33,388 nucleotides of DNA, taken from assembly GCF_000374805.1 (NCBI RefSeq), contig NZ_KB895362.1:1-33388 (forward strand), given 5' to 3'. The notes below the pieces were generated by a model that was given only the letters and a program-made list of their open reading frames with translations, had not been told where the DNA came from and did not search any database. The first letter of the stretch is position 1. Every line of letters begins with the position of its first letter. Positions 8,239 through 18,226 of this stretch are shown here, in pieces. The position numbers and the translations under genes are program-made. This DNA comes from Chitiniphilus shinanonensis DSM 23277. GTDB taxonomy: Bacteria > Pseudomonadota > Gammaproteobacteria > Burkholderiales > Chitinibacteraceae.

Positions 8239-10743
8239 TCAGCCCACCTGCACCGACCGACCACGACGGTTGGTGGTGGTGAACGCTGCCAGCGTCACCT
8301 TGCCGCTGACCGCCACCGGGCCGGTGTAGGCCGGCGAGGCAGCCGTCGGCTCGCTGCCGTCGGTGGTGTAGCGCAGCACGAAGCCCGGGCTTTCGATGTT
8401 GGCCAGCAACTTGCCGCCTTCCAGGCGCGCACCCGGCACCGGCACGCGATAGCCGTAGCCGCCGAGGAAGCCGTCCAGCCGTGGCAGCTCGCGCTGACCC
8501 AGGCGGTTGGCGAACTGGTTCCAGTCGGCCTGCATGCGACGGTCGCGCTCGCCCTTGTCGGCGATGAAGGTCCAGCCCGGATCGGCGGCCCAGGCGCGTT
8601 CGGCCAGTGCGACGATACGCGGCATCGCGAAGTGCTCGATGCGCGCGCCGCTGCGGGCGTTCTCGCCCCACAGTTCGCCCTGGATGCCCAGCACGTTGCG
8701 GGTGCCTTCGGCGGTCAGGCGAGCCTTGTCCTTCAGCGAGTCGCCCAGGTCGGCGCCGAACAGGTTGACGGTGGCGGTGGTGTAGATATCCAGCGGGCAG
8801 AACTCGAACGCCTTGCGGGTGTTGATGAAGCCGCCCCAGTAGTAGCCGGGCTCGCGCGGGTCCTTTTCATATGCCAGGTCGAAGTACAGGTTGGTGACGT
8901 TGCACAGCACCACCTTGTAGCCGGCGTTGGCCAGCTGGTAGGCGAAATCCTCCTGGCCCCAGCCCCACACGTTGTTCCAGACATAGGGCTGGAAGTTGGC
9001 GTTGACGAACTTGGGGTTCGGCTTGTGCACCACGACGCCGTCGACGGTTTCGTTGGTGAGGGCGATTTCCTCCCAGCCGCCGAAGGTCAGGTCGTACTGC
9101 TTCAGGATGTCGCGATAGCGCGCGAGGAAGTGGTCGAGCAGTTCGCGGGTGTTCTTCAGGCCGTTCTGCTGCATGAAGGCCTGGCACTTGGGCGAGCCTT
9201 CCCACACCCCGGCCGGCACTTCGTCGCCGCCGGTGTGCATGGTCTTCCAGACCACGCCGGCTTCGGCGTACATCTGCTTCACGTCGCGGATCACCGTCTC
9301 GATGAAGTGATACGCGCCGTCGAGCGCGATGCAGATCACGTTGTCGTGCCACAGCTGCACCGATTCGTACTTGGACGCATCGTCGAAATCGGCCAGCAGG
9401 TAGTGCTCGGCCTCGGCCTGCTTGCCGGCCTTCACCAGCCGGTCGTAGCGCACGTTCATGGCCTTGATCGCGGCACGGGCGTGGCCCGGCACGTCGAACT
9501 CGGGCACCACTTCGATATGGCGCGCGGCGGCGAACTTGAGGATCTCGACGAACTCGGCGCGGGTGTAGAAGCCGGTGCCGTGCGAGTGCTCGACCTCGGC
9601 GCCGGAGCCGAAGCTCGGCACCAGGTTGTCGGTCTCGCTGGTGGTGAAGCCGCGCAGGCTGCCGATCTCGGTCAGCTCCGGCAGGCTCGGGATCTCCAGG
9701 CGCCAGCCTTCGTCGTCGGTGATGTGGAAGTGGAACTTGTTGAGCTTGTACAGCGCCATGCAGTCGAGCAGGCGCAGCACGGTCTGCTTGGACGAGAAGT
9801 TGCGACCCACGTCCACGTGCATGCCGCGGTAGGCGAAGCGCGGGGCATCCTTCACCTTGCCGAACGGCACGCTCAACGTCGGCTGCGGGTTGCGCCACGC
9901 ATCCACCGGCAGCAACTGGCGCAGGCTCTGGATGCCATTGAACACGCCGTGCGCGCTGGCGCCGGTGATGACGATGCCGTCGGCGCTCACGTCCAGCGCA
10001 TAGGCTTCTTCCGGCGCGCCGCTGTCGACGGCCACCTGGCCCAGTTGCAGCACGATGCCCTTGCCCTGGGCGGCGCCGTGGAATTCGGTGCCGGTCAGAT
10101 CCTTCAGCGCCTGGCGCAGGAAGGTGGCTTCGCGTTCCAGCTCGACCGGGAACACCACCGGGGTGTCATGCGAGAAGGTGAAGCTGCCACCGCCGAAGCT
10201 GGATTCCAGCGGGGTCGGGGTGATCCTGCCGACCTGATCGGCGGGCAGCAGGGTCAGCGCCTCGTTGTCGGCGTAGCGCGTTTCCGCGGTGACGTAGGGC
10301 ACCTTGTCGCCCAGCGAGCGGTTGCGCTGCTCGGGGCGGGTGAACGGCACGATCTCAGGGTCGCCGATCACCTCGGCGCGGGCGTCGGCCTGGCCGTCGC
10401 CGTAGACCACGTAGAAGCCCAGCGGGGCGTCGGTCTCCTGGATCACCCAGAACAGGCCCACGTAGCGGATGCTGCGGCTTTCGCCCGGGGCCAGCGTGCC
10501 GAAGTCGGCGCTGGGCACCAGCTTGGACAGGTCGCCGTTCACATGGACGATGTCCACGCCGCCGGTGACCGTGCCCGGTTTGACCTTGCGGCAGGCGTTG
10601 AAGTAGATCGCCCAATCCTTGCCCGAGAGCGGCGCGTCGGACTGGTTGGTCAGCGTCAGTTCGGCCAGGAAGGTGTCGCCGTCGTAGTGGTTGGAAATAC
10701 ATTCCCAGGTGAGCTTGAGTTGTGATCCGGCAGGACGGCTCAT
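8239..10743 (-). CDS. Beta-N-acetylhexosaminidase (chitobiase), GH20
   Basis: This 834-residue protein aligns along its length with Serratia-type chitobiase. It has an N-terminal carbohydrate-binding CHB_HEX domain (about 1-150), a GH20b alpha/beta domain (about 170-320) and a GH20 catalytic barrel (about 325-745, with KLNKFHFHITDDEGWRLEIP and DVPGHARAAIKAM). It ends in a CHB_HEX_C domain (about 750-834). The catalytic Asp-Glu pair is D507-E508 in HTGGDEVP. It releases N-acetylglucosamine from chitobiose and chitooligosaccharides by substrate-assisted catalysis. The start at 10743 has TGGAG about 6 bases upstream. The N-terminus MSRPAGSQLKLTWECISNH has no signal peptide, unlike secreted or lipoprotein chitobiases, so a cytoplasmic location is inferred. 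Confidence 0.93.
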   Translation of the reverse strand: MSRPAGSQLKLTWECISNHYDGDTFLAELTLTNQSDAPLSGKDWAIYFNACRKVKPGTVTGGVDIVHVNGDLSKLVPSADFGTLAPGESRSIRYVGLFWVIQETDAPLGFYVVYGDGQADARAEVIGDPEIVPFTRPEQRNRSLGDKVPYVTAETRYADNEALTLLPADQVGRITPTPLESSFGGGSFTFSHDTPVVFPVELEREATFLRQALKDLTGTEFHGAAQGKGIVLQLGQVAVDSGAPEEAYALDVSADGIVITGASAHGVFNGIQSLRQLLPVDAWRNPQPTLSVPFGKVKDAPRFAYRGMHVDVGRNFSSKQTVLRLLDCMALYKLNKFHFHITDDEGWRLEIPSLPELTEIGSLRGFTTSETDNLVPSFGSGAEVEHSHGTGFYTRAEFVEILKFAAARHIEVVPEFDVPGHARAAIKAMNVRYDRLVKAGKQAEAEHYLLADFDDASKYESVQLWHDNVICIALDGAYHFIETVIRDVKQMYAEAGVVWKTMHTGGDEVPAGVWEGSPKCQAFMQQNGLKNTRELLDHFLARYRDILKQYDLTFGGWEEIALTNETVDGVVVHKPNPKFVNANFQPYVWNNVWGWGQEDFAYQLANAGYKVVLCNVTNLYFDLAYEKDPREPGYYWGGFINTRKAFEFCPLDIYTTATVNLFGADLGDSLKDKARLTAEGTRNVLGIQGELWGENARSGARIEHFAMPRIVALAERAWAADPGWTFIADKGERDRRMQADWNQFANRLGQRELPRLDGFLGGYGYRVPVPGARLEGGKLLANIESPGFVLRYTTDGSEPTAASPAYTGPVAVSGKVTLAAFTTTNRRGRSVQVG

Positions 10744-11327
10744 CGGTCTACTCCAAGATAGCGTTGGGGGTACATACGGCTCGCGACGCCGTAAGGAAAC
10801 GGGGTGCCTGTGAGTGTAGAGCGATTGCCTGACCCTCGCCAGCACTCGTTTTGCCCAGGTTGTCGCGAGCGGCCCGCCGGCGGGACGGCCATGCACCGGG
10901 CTGGAAGGCGCTTGTCGCCAGCCGTCGGGTGGGTGGAGCGCCATCGCGGTGGGATGCGCCGTCGCGACCTGATGTGTCTGTTGCCGCACATGGCCCGCTG
11001 GCGTCGAGCCGCCTGGACATCCAGGGCAAAGCTTGCTTCCGCACGTAGAAAAGTGCGGCAAATCAGCTTCAGGTTTTGTCATCGGCCGCGCGTCAGCAAG
11101 CCCCGGCCGACGTATGCCGTCCCGGTCGTCGCCCGAACGGCGCGCAACGACCCGGGAGGCCGCGCCGCCAGGGGCGCCGTCCACCGCGGCGACGTGGGCG
11201 GCCGCGCAATCGGCGCGGGTTCCGGGCCGGGCGACGGCAAGCTTTTCCGGTATCATTGCGCCTGAATTTCAGCGCGGGGGTGCTGCCCGCCGCGTTTCAT
11301 TTGTCGCGACCCCTACGGATCCGAATC
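10744..11327. other. Divergent intergenic region between hexosaminidase and purL
   Basis: A 584-base region without a convincing gene; long open frames here are low-complexity GC artefacts. It contains the sequence TTGCCGCAC (10981-10989) and its exact inverse GTGCGGCAA (11053-11061). The second overlaps a hairpin CCGCAC/GTGCGG (11039-11058). A TATCAT (11251-11256) upstream of purL is a possible -10 without a matching -35. Confidence 0.5.
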
Positions 11328-14300
11328 ATGGCTGATGTCCTCAAGCTGCGCGGTGGCGCGGCGCTCTCCGCTTTCCGCATCGAAAAACTCCAGGCCGCAC
11401 TGGCCGCGCAAGGCATACCGGCCCGGCTTTACGCCGAGTTCTGGCATTACGCGGAAGTCGACGGCGAACTGGACGCGGAACAGCGCGCGGTGCTGGAGCG
11501 CGTGCTCAGCTACGGCGAACCGGCGCGCAACGACGACGCCCGCGGCACGCTGCTGCTGGTGCTGCCGCGCCTGGGCACCATCTCGCCCTGGTCGTCCAAG
11601 GCGTCGGACATCGTGCACCACTGCGGGCTGGAACAGGTGGCGCGAGTGGAACGCGGCATGGCGGTGTATGCCAGCCGTGCCGACGGCGCCCCGCTGTCCA
11701 CCGCCGAGAAGAGCGTGCTGATCCCGCTGATCCACGACCGCATGACCGAGCAGGTGTTCGAGACGCTGGAAGCCGGCGCCGAACTGTTCCGCCACTTCGC
11801 GCCGCGCGAGCTGGTCAGCGTGGATGTGCTGGGCGGCGGGCGCGAGGCGCTGGCCAAGGCCAACGGCGAATTCGGCCTGGCGCTGTCCGAGGACGAGATC
11901 GACTACCTGGTGGAGAACTTCGGCAAGCTGGGGCGCAACCCCACCGACGTCGAGCTGACCATGTTCGCCCAGGCGAACTCCGAACACTGTCGCCACAAGA
12001 TCTTCAACGCCAGCTTCGTCGTCGACGGCGAGCCGCAGCCGCACAGCCTGTTCGGCATGATCCGCGAAACGCACAAGGCGCACCCGGAAGGCACGGTGGT
12101 GGCGTATGCCGACAACGCTTCGGTGATCGAGGGCGCCGAGGTCGACCGCTTCTTCCCGCGTCCCGGCACGGCCGAATACGCGTTCGACCGCCAGCAGACC
12201 CATATCCTGATGAAGGTGGAAACCCACAACCACCCGACCGCGATCTCGCCGTTCCCCGGCGCGGCTACCGGCTCCGGTGGCGAAATCCGCGACGAAGGCG
12301 CCACCGGGCGCGGCTCGCGGCCCAAGGCCGGCCTGTGCGGCTTCACCGTCTCCAACCTGAACATCCCCGGCGCGGTGCAGCCGTGGGAAGACCCGGTCTA
12401 CGGCAAGCCCGACCGCATCGCCAGCGCGCTCGACATCATGATCGAGGGCCCGATCGGCGCGGCGGCGTTCAACAACGAATTCGGCCGTCCCAACCTGTGC
12501 GGCTACTTCCGCACCTTTGAGGAAACCTTCGACGGCCAGCGCCGCGGCTACCACAAGCCGATCATGATCGCCGGCGGCCTGGGCAGCATCGCCGCCATCC
12601 ACGTCGGCAAGAACGCCTTGCCCGACGGCAGCCTGCTGATCCAGCTCGGCGGTCCGGGCATGCTGATCGGCATGGGCGGCGGCGCCGCCAGCTCGATGGC
12701 CACCGGCGCCAACGCCGCCGACCTGGACTTCGATTCGGTGCAGCGCGGCAATCCCGAGATCCAGCGTCGCGCGCAGGAAGTGATCGACCGCTGCTGGCAA
12801 CTGGGCGCGGCCAACCCGATCCAGTCGATCCACGACGTGGGCGCGGGCGGCATCTCCAACGCCTTCCCCGAGCTGGTCAACGACGCCGGCATGGGTGCGG
12901 TGTTCGACCTGCGCAAGGTGAACATCGAAGAATCGGGCATGGCGCCCAAGGAAATCTGGTCCAACGAATCGCAGGAACGCTACGTGCTGGGCATCCATCC
13001 GAGCGATCTGCTGGCGTTCGAGCAGATCTGCGAGCGTGAGCGCTGCCCGTTCGCGGTGATCGGCCGCACCACCAGCGAACGCCAGCTGGTGGTTGAGGAC
13101 CCGCATTTCGGTAACAAGCCGGTCGACATGCCGATGGAAGTGCTGCTGGGCAAGCCGCCCAAGATGACGCGCGACGTGGCGCGGGTGAAGCCGCAGTTCC
13201 AGGTATTCGATTCGTCGGGGTGCGACCTCAAGGATTCGCTGTACCGCGTGCTGCGCCTGCCCACCGTGGCCAGCAAGAACTTCCTGGTCACCATCGGCGA
13301 CCGCACCGTGGGCGGCCTGACCGCGCGCGACCAGATGGTCGGCCCCTGGCAGGTGCCGCTGGCCGACGTGGCCGTCACCACCATGGGCTTCGCCACCTAT
13401 CGCGGCGAGGCGATGGCGATGGGCGAGCGCACGCCGCTGGCGTTGCTGAACGCGCCGGCCTCCGGTCGCATGGCGGTGGCCGAGGCGCTGCTGAACATCG
13501 CCGCCGCGCCGATCGCTTCGCTGGGCGAGGTCAAGCTGTCGGCCAACTGGATGGCCGCCGCCGGCCACCCCGGCGAGGACGCCAACCTGTACGACACGGT
13601 GAAGGCGGTCGGCCTGGACCTGTGCCGCGAGCTGGGCGTGTCGATCCCGGTGGGCAAGGATTCGCTGTCGATGAAGACGGTGTGGCAGGACGGCGCCGAC
13701 AAGAAGGAAGTGGTCGCGCCGCTGTCGCTGATCGTCTCCGCCTTCGCCCCGGTGGGCGACGTGCGCCGCACCCTGACCCCGGTGCTGCGCGCCGAGTTCG
13801 ACACCGACCTGATCCTGGTCGACCTGGGCGACGGCAAGTGCCGCCTGGGCGGCTCGGCGCTGGCGCAGGTGCACAAGCAGGTCGGTACCTGGGCGCCCGA
13901 CGTGGTCAGCGTGCCGCACCTGAAGGCGTTCTTCGACACCGTGCAGAAGCTGAATGCCCAGGGCCGGCTGCTGGCCTACCACGACCGTTCCGACGGCGGC
14001 CTGATGGCGACCGTGGCCGAAATGATGTTCGCCAGCCATGTCGGTGTCACCCTGGAGATCGACGAGGTCTGCATCGAGCGTCGTCGCCGCGCCCGCGAGG
14101 AGGACGAACTGTCATCCGAGGACGTGGCGCGCGCCGAGATGGGCCGCGTGATGGGCGTGTTGTTCAACGAGGAACTGGGCGCGGTGCTGCAGGTGAAGCG
14201 CAGCGACACCGCCGCGGTGATCGCCGCCTTCTCCAACGTCGGCATCCGCAGCGAGCTGCACGTGATCGGCACGCTGAACCACGACGACCGCCTGAAGGTG

Positions 14301-15278
14301 AAGAAGCGCAACCGCCTGCTGCTGGACGAGGCGCGCGTCGAATTGCAGAAGGCATGGAGCGAAACCAGCTGGCGCATCCAGCGCCTGCGCGACAACCCGG
14401 CCTGTGCCGATGCCGAGTTCCACCGCCTGGAGGAACGTCACGACAAGGGCCTGTTCGCGCAACTGTCGTTCGAGCCGTCCGAGGACGTCGCCGCGCCGTT
14501 CATTGCCAAGGGCGCGCGCCCCAAGGTGGCGGTGCTGCGCGAGCAGGGCGTCAACGGCCAGATCGAGATGGCCGCCGCCTTCACCCGCGCCGGCTTCTCC
14601 GCCGTCGACGTGCATATGAGCGACCTGATCGCCGGCCGCGTCAGTCTGGCCGATTTCCAGGGCATCGCCGCCTGCGGCGGCTTCAGCTACGGCGACGTGC
14701 TGGGCGCCGGCGAAGGCTGGGCCAAGAGCATCCTGTTCAATGCCCGCGCCCGCGACCAGTTCGACGCCTTCTTCCATCGCGCCGACACCTTCGGCCTGGG
14801 CGTGTGCAACGGCTGCCAGATGATGGCCAACCTGGCCGGCATCATCCCCGGCGCCGAGGCGTGGCCCAAGTTCACCCGCAACCAGAGCGAGCAGTTCGAA
14901 GCGCGGCTGGCGATGGTGGAACTGCCGGAATCGCCGTCGCTGTTCTTCGGCGGCATGGCCGGCAGCAAACTGCCGGTGGTGGTGAGCCACGGCGAGGGCT
15001 ACGCCAACTTCGGTCAGCAGGGCGACCTGAAGCACGCCATCGTCGCCATGCGCTACGTGGACAGCCACGGCAAACCGACCGAAGCCTATCCGGCCAACCC
15101 CAACGGCAGCCCCAAGGGTGTCGCCGGCGTGACCACCGCTGACGGCCGCTTCAGCATCATGATGCCGCACCCGGAACGGGTGTTCCGTACCGTGCAGATG
15201 AGCTGGCACCCCGACCATTGGGGCGAGGATTCGCCGTGGATGCGCATGTTCCGCAATGCGCGGGTCTGGCTGGGCTGA
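11328..15278 (+). CDS. purL: Phosphoribosylformylglycinamidine synthase
   Basis: This 1316-residue single-chain PurL of the large proteobacterial type converts FGAR, glutamine and ATP to FGAM in purine synthesis in the cytoplasm. It contains an N-terminal PurS-like domain (about 1-150), a linker, two AIR-synthase-like ATP-binding/catalytic halves ([37 protein letters not shown]) and a C-terminal class I glutamine amidotransferase (from about 1063) with nucleophile C1160 in [12 protein letters not shown] 11328 gives the N-terminus expected for the family ([10 protein letters not shown]). The frame is open upstream to 11076, but those residues are GC-rich noise. The ribosome site (GGAT) is weak. 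It is transcribed alone and ends in a strong terminator. Confidence 0.97.
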   Translation: MADVLKLRGGAALSAFRIEKLQAALAAQGIPARLYAEFWHYAEVDGELDAEQRAVLERVLSYGEPARNDDARGTLLLVLPRLGTISPWSSKASDIVHHCGLEQVARVERGMAVYASRADGAPLSTAEKSVLIPLIHDRMTEQVFETLEAGAELFRHFAPRELVSVDVLGGGREALAKANGEFGLALSEDEIDYLVENFGKLGRNPTDVELTMFAQANSEHCRHKIFNASFVVDGEPQPHSLFGMIRETHKAHPEGTVVAYADNASVIEGAEVDRFFPRPGTAEYAFDRQQTHILMKVETHNHPTAISPFPGAATGSGGEIRDEGATGRGSRPKAGLCGFTVSNLNIPGAVQPWEDPVYGKPDRIASALDIMIEGPIGAAAFNNEFGRPNLCGYFRTFEETFDGQRRGYHKPIMIAGGLGSIAAIHVGKNALPDGSLLIQLGGPGMLIGMGGGAASSMATGANAADLDFDSVQRGNPEIQRRAQEVIDRCWQLGAANPIQSIHDVGAGGISNAFPELVNDAGMGAVFDLRKVNIEESGMAPKEIWSNESQERYVLGIHPSDLLAFEQICERERCPFAVIGRTTSERQLVVEDPHFGNKPVDMPMEVLLGKPPKMTRDVARVKPQFQVFDSSGCDLKDSLYRVLRLPTVASKNFLVTIGDRTVGGLTARDQMVGPWQVPLADVAVTTMGFATYRGEAMAMGERTPLALLNAPASGRMAVAEALLNIAAAPIASLGEVKLSANWMAAAGHPGEDANLYDTVKAVGLDLCRELGVSIPVGKDSLSMKTVWQDGADKKEVVAPLSLIVSAFAPVGDVRRTLTPVLRAEFDTDLILVDLGDGKCRLGGSALAQVHKQVGTWAPDVVSVPHLKAFFDTVQKLNAQGRLLAYHDRSDGGLMATVAEMMFASHVGVTLEIDEVCIERRRRAREEDELSSEDVARAEMGRVMGVLFNEELGAVLQVKRSDTAAVIAAFSNVGIRSELHVIGTLNHDDRLKVKKRNRLLLDEARVELQKAWSETSWRIQRLRDNPACADAEFHRLEERHDKGLFAQLSFEPSEDVAAPFIAKGARPKVAVLREQGVNGQIEMAAAFTRAGFSAVDVHMSDLIAGRVSLADFQGIAACGGFSYGDVLGAGEGWAKSILFNARARDQFDAFFHRADTFGLGVCNGCQMMANLAGIIPGAEAWPKFTRNQSEQFEARLAMVELPESPSLFFGGMAGSKLPVVVSHGEGYANFGQQGDLKHAIVAMRYVDSHGKPTEAYPANPNGSPKGVAGVTTADGRFSIMMPHPERVFRTVQMSWHPDHWGEDSPWMRMFRNARVWLG

Positions 15279-15291
15279 TCCGGCCCACAAT

Positions 15292-15322
15292 AAAAAAGGA
15301 GCGCTCCGGCGCTCCTTTTTTT
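15292..15322. terminator. Bidirectional terminator between purL and the PEP-CTERM gene
   Basis: GGAGCGC (15298-15304), loop TCCG, GCGCTCC (15309-15315), followed by T7 and preceded by A6. It lies 13 bases after the purL stop and can also end the convergent minus-strand gene. Confidence 0.92.
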
Positions 15323-15357
15323 GTGCGATCGATAAAACCCTCCTGGCTGTGCCGCAC

Positions 15358-16179
15358 TCAGCCCCGCGCGTGGTCTGCGCGCGCCTTGCGCCGCCGCGCC
15401 CAGCCGACCAGCCCGCCACCGGCCAGCAGCAGGGCGGCGGTGGCGGGTTCCGGCACCGGGGTGGTGATGGCGTTGAAGGCGATGCGTTGCAGATAGAGAT
15501 CGGCGCCGCCCAGGTCGGCCTGCCACATGTAGACCGGCACTTCCCCATAGATGGGCACTTCGATCAACGGGCAATCCGGCTGCCCGACGCAGAACGGGTC
15601 TTCCTGCCAGTCGGTGCCGATCTGGACGATCTCGGTGCCGACCTGCACTTCGGTCCAGTCGATCGAGCCCTGCGCCTCGGCGTAACCGCGCAGCGCCGGG
15701 GCGGTCGGGTCGTTGTACTGCAACTGCTGTACGAACGAACCGCTGCCGTAGCTGAAGCCGGTCCATCCCACGGCATCCACCGCCATGCCCACCCCGCCGG
15801 GATACTCGGTGTTGTAGCTGCCGATGAAATCGACGGTGTAGCCGACGATCTTGTGGCCGGGCTTGGCGGTGAAGGAGAAGGTGGAATCGAAGAAGGCGTG
15901 CACGGGCAGCAGCGGGTCGCTCTCGTTGATGGCGTAGTCGAACAACGAGAACTGGCTGCCGAAATCGAGCAGCACGCCATTGCTGGATGCGCTGTAGCCC
16001 ACGCTGTTGGGATCGAGGTAGGTGGTCCAGCCGTAGTCGTACTGGTCGATGCCGAAGGTGAAGGTGTCCGGGTCGAAATCCACGGTGACGTGGTTGGAAT
16101 CGATGGTGGTGGGGATGGCCAGTGCGGCGTGGCAAAGCAGCGCCCCGGCCAGGGCGGGCAGGACATGGCGAGCAAGCAT
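15358..16179 (-). CDS. PEP-CTERM sorting-domain exported protein
   Basis: This 273-residue protein has an N-terminal signal peptide (MLARHVLPALAGALLCHAA, cleavage near residue 21). The exported body is rich in aromatic and acidic residues and otherwise unrecognised. The C-terminal tripartite sorting signal is VPEPATAAL, then a hydrophobic segment with GGGLVGWA, then RRRKAR. Such proteins are processed by an exosortase (EpsH) at the inner membrane and are linked to exopolysaccharide or biofilm. No exosortase gene is in this window. A strong GGAGG ribosome site lies 8 bases before ATG 16179. Sorting class is secure; the molecular role is unknown. Confidence 0.88.
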   Translation of the reverse strand: MLARHVLPALAGALLCHAALAIPTTIDSNHVTVDFDPDTFTFGIDQYDYGWTTYLDPNSVGYSASSNGVLLDFGSQFSLFDYAINESDPLLPVHAFFDSTFSFTAKPGHKIVGYTVDFIGSYNTEYPGGVGMAVDAVGWTGFSYGSGSFVQQLQYNDPTAPALRGYAEAQGSIDWTEVQVGTEIVQIGTDWQEDPFCVGQPDCPLIEVPIYGEVPVYMWQADLGGADLYLQRIAFNAITTPVPEPATAALLLAGGGLVGWARRRKARADHARG

Positions 16180-16550
16180 GACGATAACCTCCGTTGTATG
16201 GGTGCCGGTGAGGCGACATCAGGCTAGAGCGCGCTTTGCAGAAATTCCGGTATGTCTGTGTTTGAGATTATTCGAATGTGCCGATAAGCCTGCATCAATC
16301 GTCACCTGCCGGTCAGCTTGCCCGGATAACCATGTTGCGGCGCAGCGTGCCTGAGTTGCCAGCTTGCGTAGCCCCGGCTCAACCGTGGGCGCGCGGGCAC
16401 GAATCGAGCCGTCATGCTGACTGCCTATGACATGTGTATTGTCAGCGACCGCTGGTCATGTCGTGAGCGGCGCGGGGCACGGATGGTGTTCGCGCAACAA
16501 AAAAGGCTGCCGGGGCAGCCTGTTTTTGTCGGCATGCGGTACTGCGGCGG
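16180..16550. other. Intergenic region between the PEP-CTERM and DUF4870-type genes
   Basis: These 371 bases hold the upstream region of the minus-strand PEP-CTERM gene and the terminator of the next minus-strand gene (16499-16520). No protein gene is evident. The lower-GC stretch 16240-16310, with the palindrome ATTCGAAT, is the most likely control region. Confidence 0.5.
16499..16520 (-). terminator. Terminator of the DUF4870-type gene
   Basis: Minus-strand GGCTGC/GCAGCC stem (16520-16515 and 16510-16505, CCCG loop), followed by T6 (16504-16499), about 30 bases past the stop. Confidence 0.85.
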
Positions 16551-16898
16551 TTACTTGATCAGGCGCAGATTGAACGGCAGGCGGTAGGACACGCCCTTGC
16601 TGGCGTTGATGGCGCCGAGGATGCAGAACACCAGGTTCACCAGTGCCACGATCCAGGCCAACAGAATGCCGATCACGATGAACACCAGAATGCCGGACAC
16701 CGCGTAGGCGATGATCACGGTGATGGCCCAATTGAGCGCTTCCTTGGATTGGTCCTGCACAAAGGCATCGTCTTTCTTGACGAGATAGAGAATCAGCGCG
16801 GGAATGAAACTGAAGAAAATGGTGCCGATCCAGACCAGGACGGCAATGGTGGTGGCATCGTTGGAGGGCGGCTGAGCACTCGGTTGGATATCGGTCAT
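16551..16898 (-). CDS. Small DUF4870 (Tic20-like) membrane protein
   Basis: This 115-residue protein has a polar N-terminus (MTDIQPSAQPPSND) and three to four hydrophobic segments between about residues 18 and 100. It also has the family-typical pattern of KKDDAFVQDQSKEALNWAIT before the long hydrophobic hairpin and NASKGVSYRLP near the C-terminus. This resembles the DUF4870/Tic20-like family of small inner-membrane proteins, whose function is not established. The start at 16898 is preceded by AGGGGAAA at a good distance. The open frame extends to 16964, but those extra residues lack a ribosome site. Transcribed alone. Confidence 0.8.
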   Translation of the reverse strand: MTDIQPSAQPPSNDATTIAVLVWIGTIFFSFIPALILYLVKKDDAFVQDQSKEALNWAITVIIAYAVSGILVFIVIGILLAWIVALVNLVFCILGAINASKGVSYRLPFNLRLIK

Positions 16899-17008
16899 CT
16901 CGGTTTCCCCTGTTTTGTGGTGCGCGGAACTGCGCTGCCCCATCTTAGTGGCGGAGTAAACCAAGGGTCAAATTCGCCCTGACATCCCTCACACAAGATT
17001 GCACAAAC

Positions 17009-17030
17009 AAAAAACCGGCCCTGGGGCCGG
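17009..17030 (-). terminator. Terminator of the orphan binding-protein gene
   Basis: Minus-strand CCGGCC/GGCCGG stem with a 4-base loop (17030-17015), followed by T6 (17014-17009), about 20 bases after the stop. Flanking AACAA and TTGTT-like bases extend the pairing. Confidence 0.88.
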
Positions 17031-17050
17031 TTGTTTGCGATGCCGCCCGC

Positions 17051-18226
17051 TCAGCGGGTGAGGGTGCCGGTGGGCGAGATCATCGTCAGCTCGACAAAGC
17101 TGGAACCCAGGCGCTTGTTGGCGCTGAAATCGATCACGTAGCCGCCCAGATCCAGCCGGTTCATCGAGGTCAGCGCGTTGTAGACGGCCTGGCGGGTGGG
17201 GTTCTTGCCGGCGCGCTTGAGAGCTTCCACCGCCAGCCGCGCCGAGAGGTAGCCTTCCAGCACCGCGTAGCTGGGGTACTCGCCGCTGCGCAGGACGGCG
17301 CCGGCGTCTTCCTGGAATTCGCGGATGAAGCGCAGCTGCATGTTGGACGGATAGGGATAGACCTGCGAGATGCCCAGGCCGTGCGCGTCCTTCTTGCCGG
17401 CGATGCGGATCACGTCCTCGAACTGGATCAACGAGATGCCGTAGAGCTGGCTGGTGCCGCCCGCGGCCTTGAACTGCTTGACGAAGTTGGCGGCCGGGCG
17501 CGAGATCGCCAGCACGATCACCGCCTGCGGGTTGGCCTTGGCCAGTGTCTTGGTGGCGGCGGCGACGTCGCCGCTCTTGGCGTTGAAGGTGGCTTCCACT
17601 TCCAGCTTGAGCTGGCGCTTGGTCAGCGCGTCCTTCAGCGACTTGAGCGCGGCCTGGCCGTCGGCGTCGTCCTGCACCAGCGCGCCCACCCGGGTGATCC
17701 CGAGGTTGCCGGTCAGCAATTGGACGGTCTTTTCCAGCTCCTGCGTGTAGCCGGCGCGGGTCTGGAAGATGTTCGGATCGGCCGGCAGGCGGATCAGCTC
17801 GGCGCCGCCGTGCACGCCCACCAGCGCGACGTTGGCGTTGGCCAGCACCTTGGAGCGGGTCAGCTCGGTGGCGGTGGCGCTGCCGTAATAGTTCACCAGC
17901 AGCGCGGCGCCTTGCTTGTCGAGCAGGTCGCGGGTGTTCTGGACCGCCTTTTGCGGATTGTTGCCGTCGTCCAGCACCTTGTGGTTGACCACGGCGCCGT
18001 TGATGCCGCCCCGGGCGTTGACGCGACCGAAATACAACGACGCGCCCAGCGCCAGCGCCTTGCCGGTGTCGGCCGCGATGCCGGTGGTGGGCACCGACTG
18101 GCCGATGACGATTTCGGATTCGGGGGTGCGGTTGACGGCTTCGACTTCCTCGTCCTCCGGCGCGGCATTGGCCGTGGCGAGGACACCCGCGATCAGGCAG
18201 GGCAGCAGGAACAACTTGCGCAGCAT
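17051..18226 (-). CDS. Leu/Ile/Val-type ABC substrate-binding protein, orphan
   Basis: This 391-residue periplasmic protein has a signal peptide (MLRKLFLLPCLIAGVLATANA, cleavage near residue 21). A type I periplasmic-binding (Peripla_BP_6) domain follows: EIVIGQSVPTTGIAADTGKA near 38, a middle NYYGSATATELTR region, and PSYAVLEGYLSARLAVEALK near the end. The family binds branched-chain amino acids, amides or small aromatic acids for an ABC importer. No permease or ATPase gene is adjacent, so it is an orphan that must pair with a distant transporter or a sensor. GGGGGAG lies 6 bases before ATG 18226. Its leader contains a 5-bp hairpin CCTCC/GGAGG (18264-18250). The ligand cannot be assigned. 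Confidence 0.88.
   Translation of the reverse strand: MLRKLFLLPCLIAGVLATANAAPEDEEVEAVNRTPESEIVIGQSVPTTGIAADTGKALALGASLYFGRVNARGGINGAVVNHKVLDDGNNPQKAVQNTRDLLDKQGAALLVNYYGSATATELTRSKVLANANVALVGVHGGAELIRLPADPNIFQTRAGYTQELEKTVQLLTGNLGITRVGALVQDDADGQAALKSLKDALTKRQLKLEVEATFNAKSGDVAAATKTLAKANPQAVIVLAISRPAANFVKQFKAAGGTSQLYGISLIQFEDVIRIAGKKDAHGLGISQVYPYPSNMQLRFIREFQEDAGAVLRSGEYPSYAVLEGYLSARLAVEALKRAGKNPTRQAVYNALTSMNRLDLGGYVIDFSANKRLGSSFVELTMISPTGTLTR

Noticed and set aside
10804-11265. 153-residue plus-strand open frame in the chitobiase-purL gap
   Set aside because: No ribosome site and Arg/Pro-rich noise sequence. Not related to any family I recognise.
11076-11327. Upstream extension of purL by 84 codons
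   Set aside because: The extra residues are Arg/Pro/Gly noise. The family N-terminus begins at ATG 11328.
11313-14039. 908-residue minus-strand frame opposite purL
   Set aside because: Shadow of purL; no ribosome site or domain.
16278-16285. GCCGATAA resembling a flagellar sigma28 -10 element
   Set aside because: No TAAA-type -35 at the right distance and no plus-strand gene follows.
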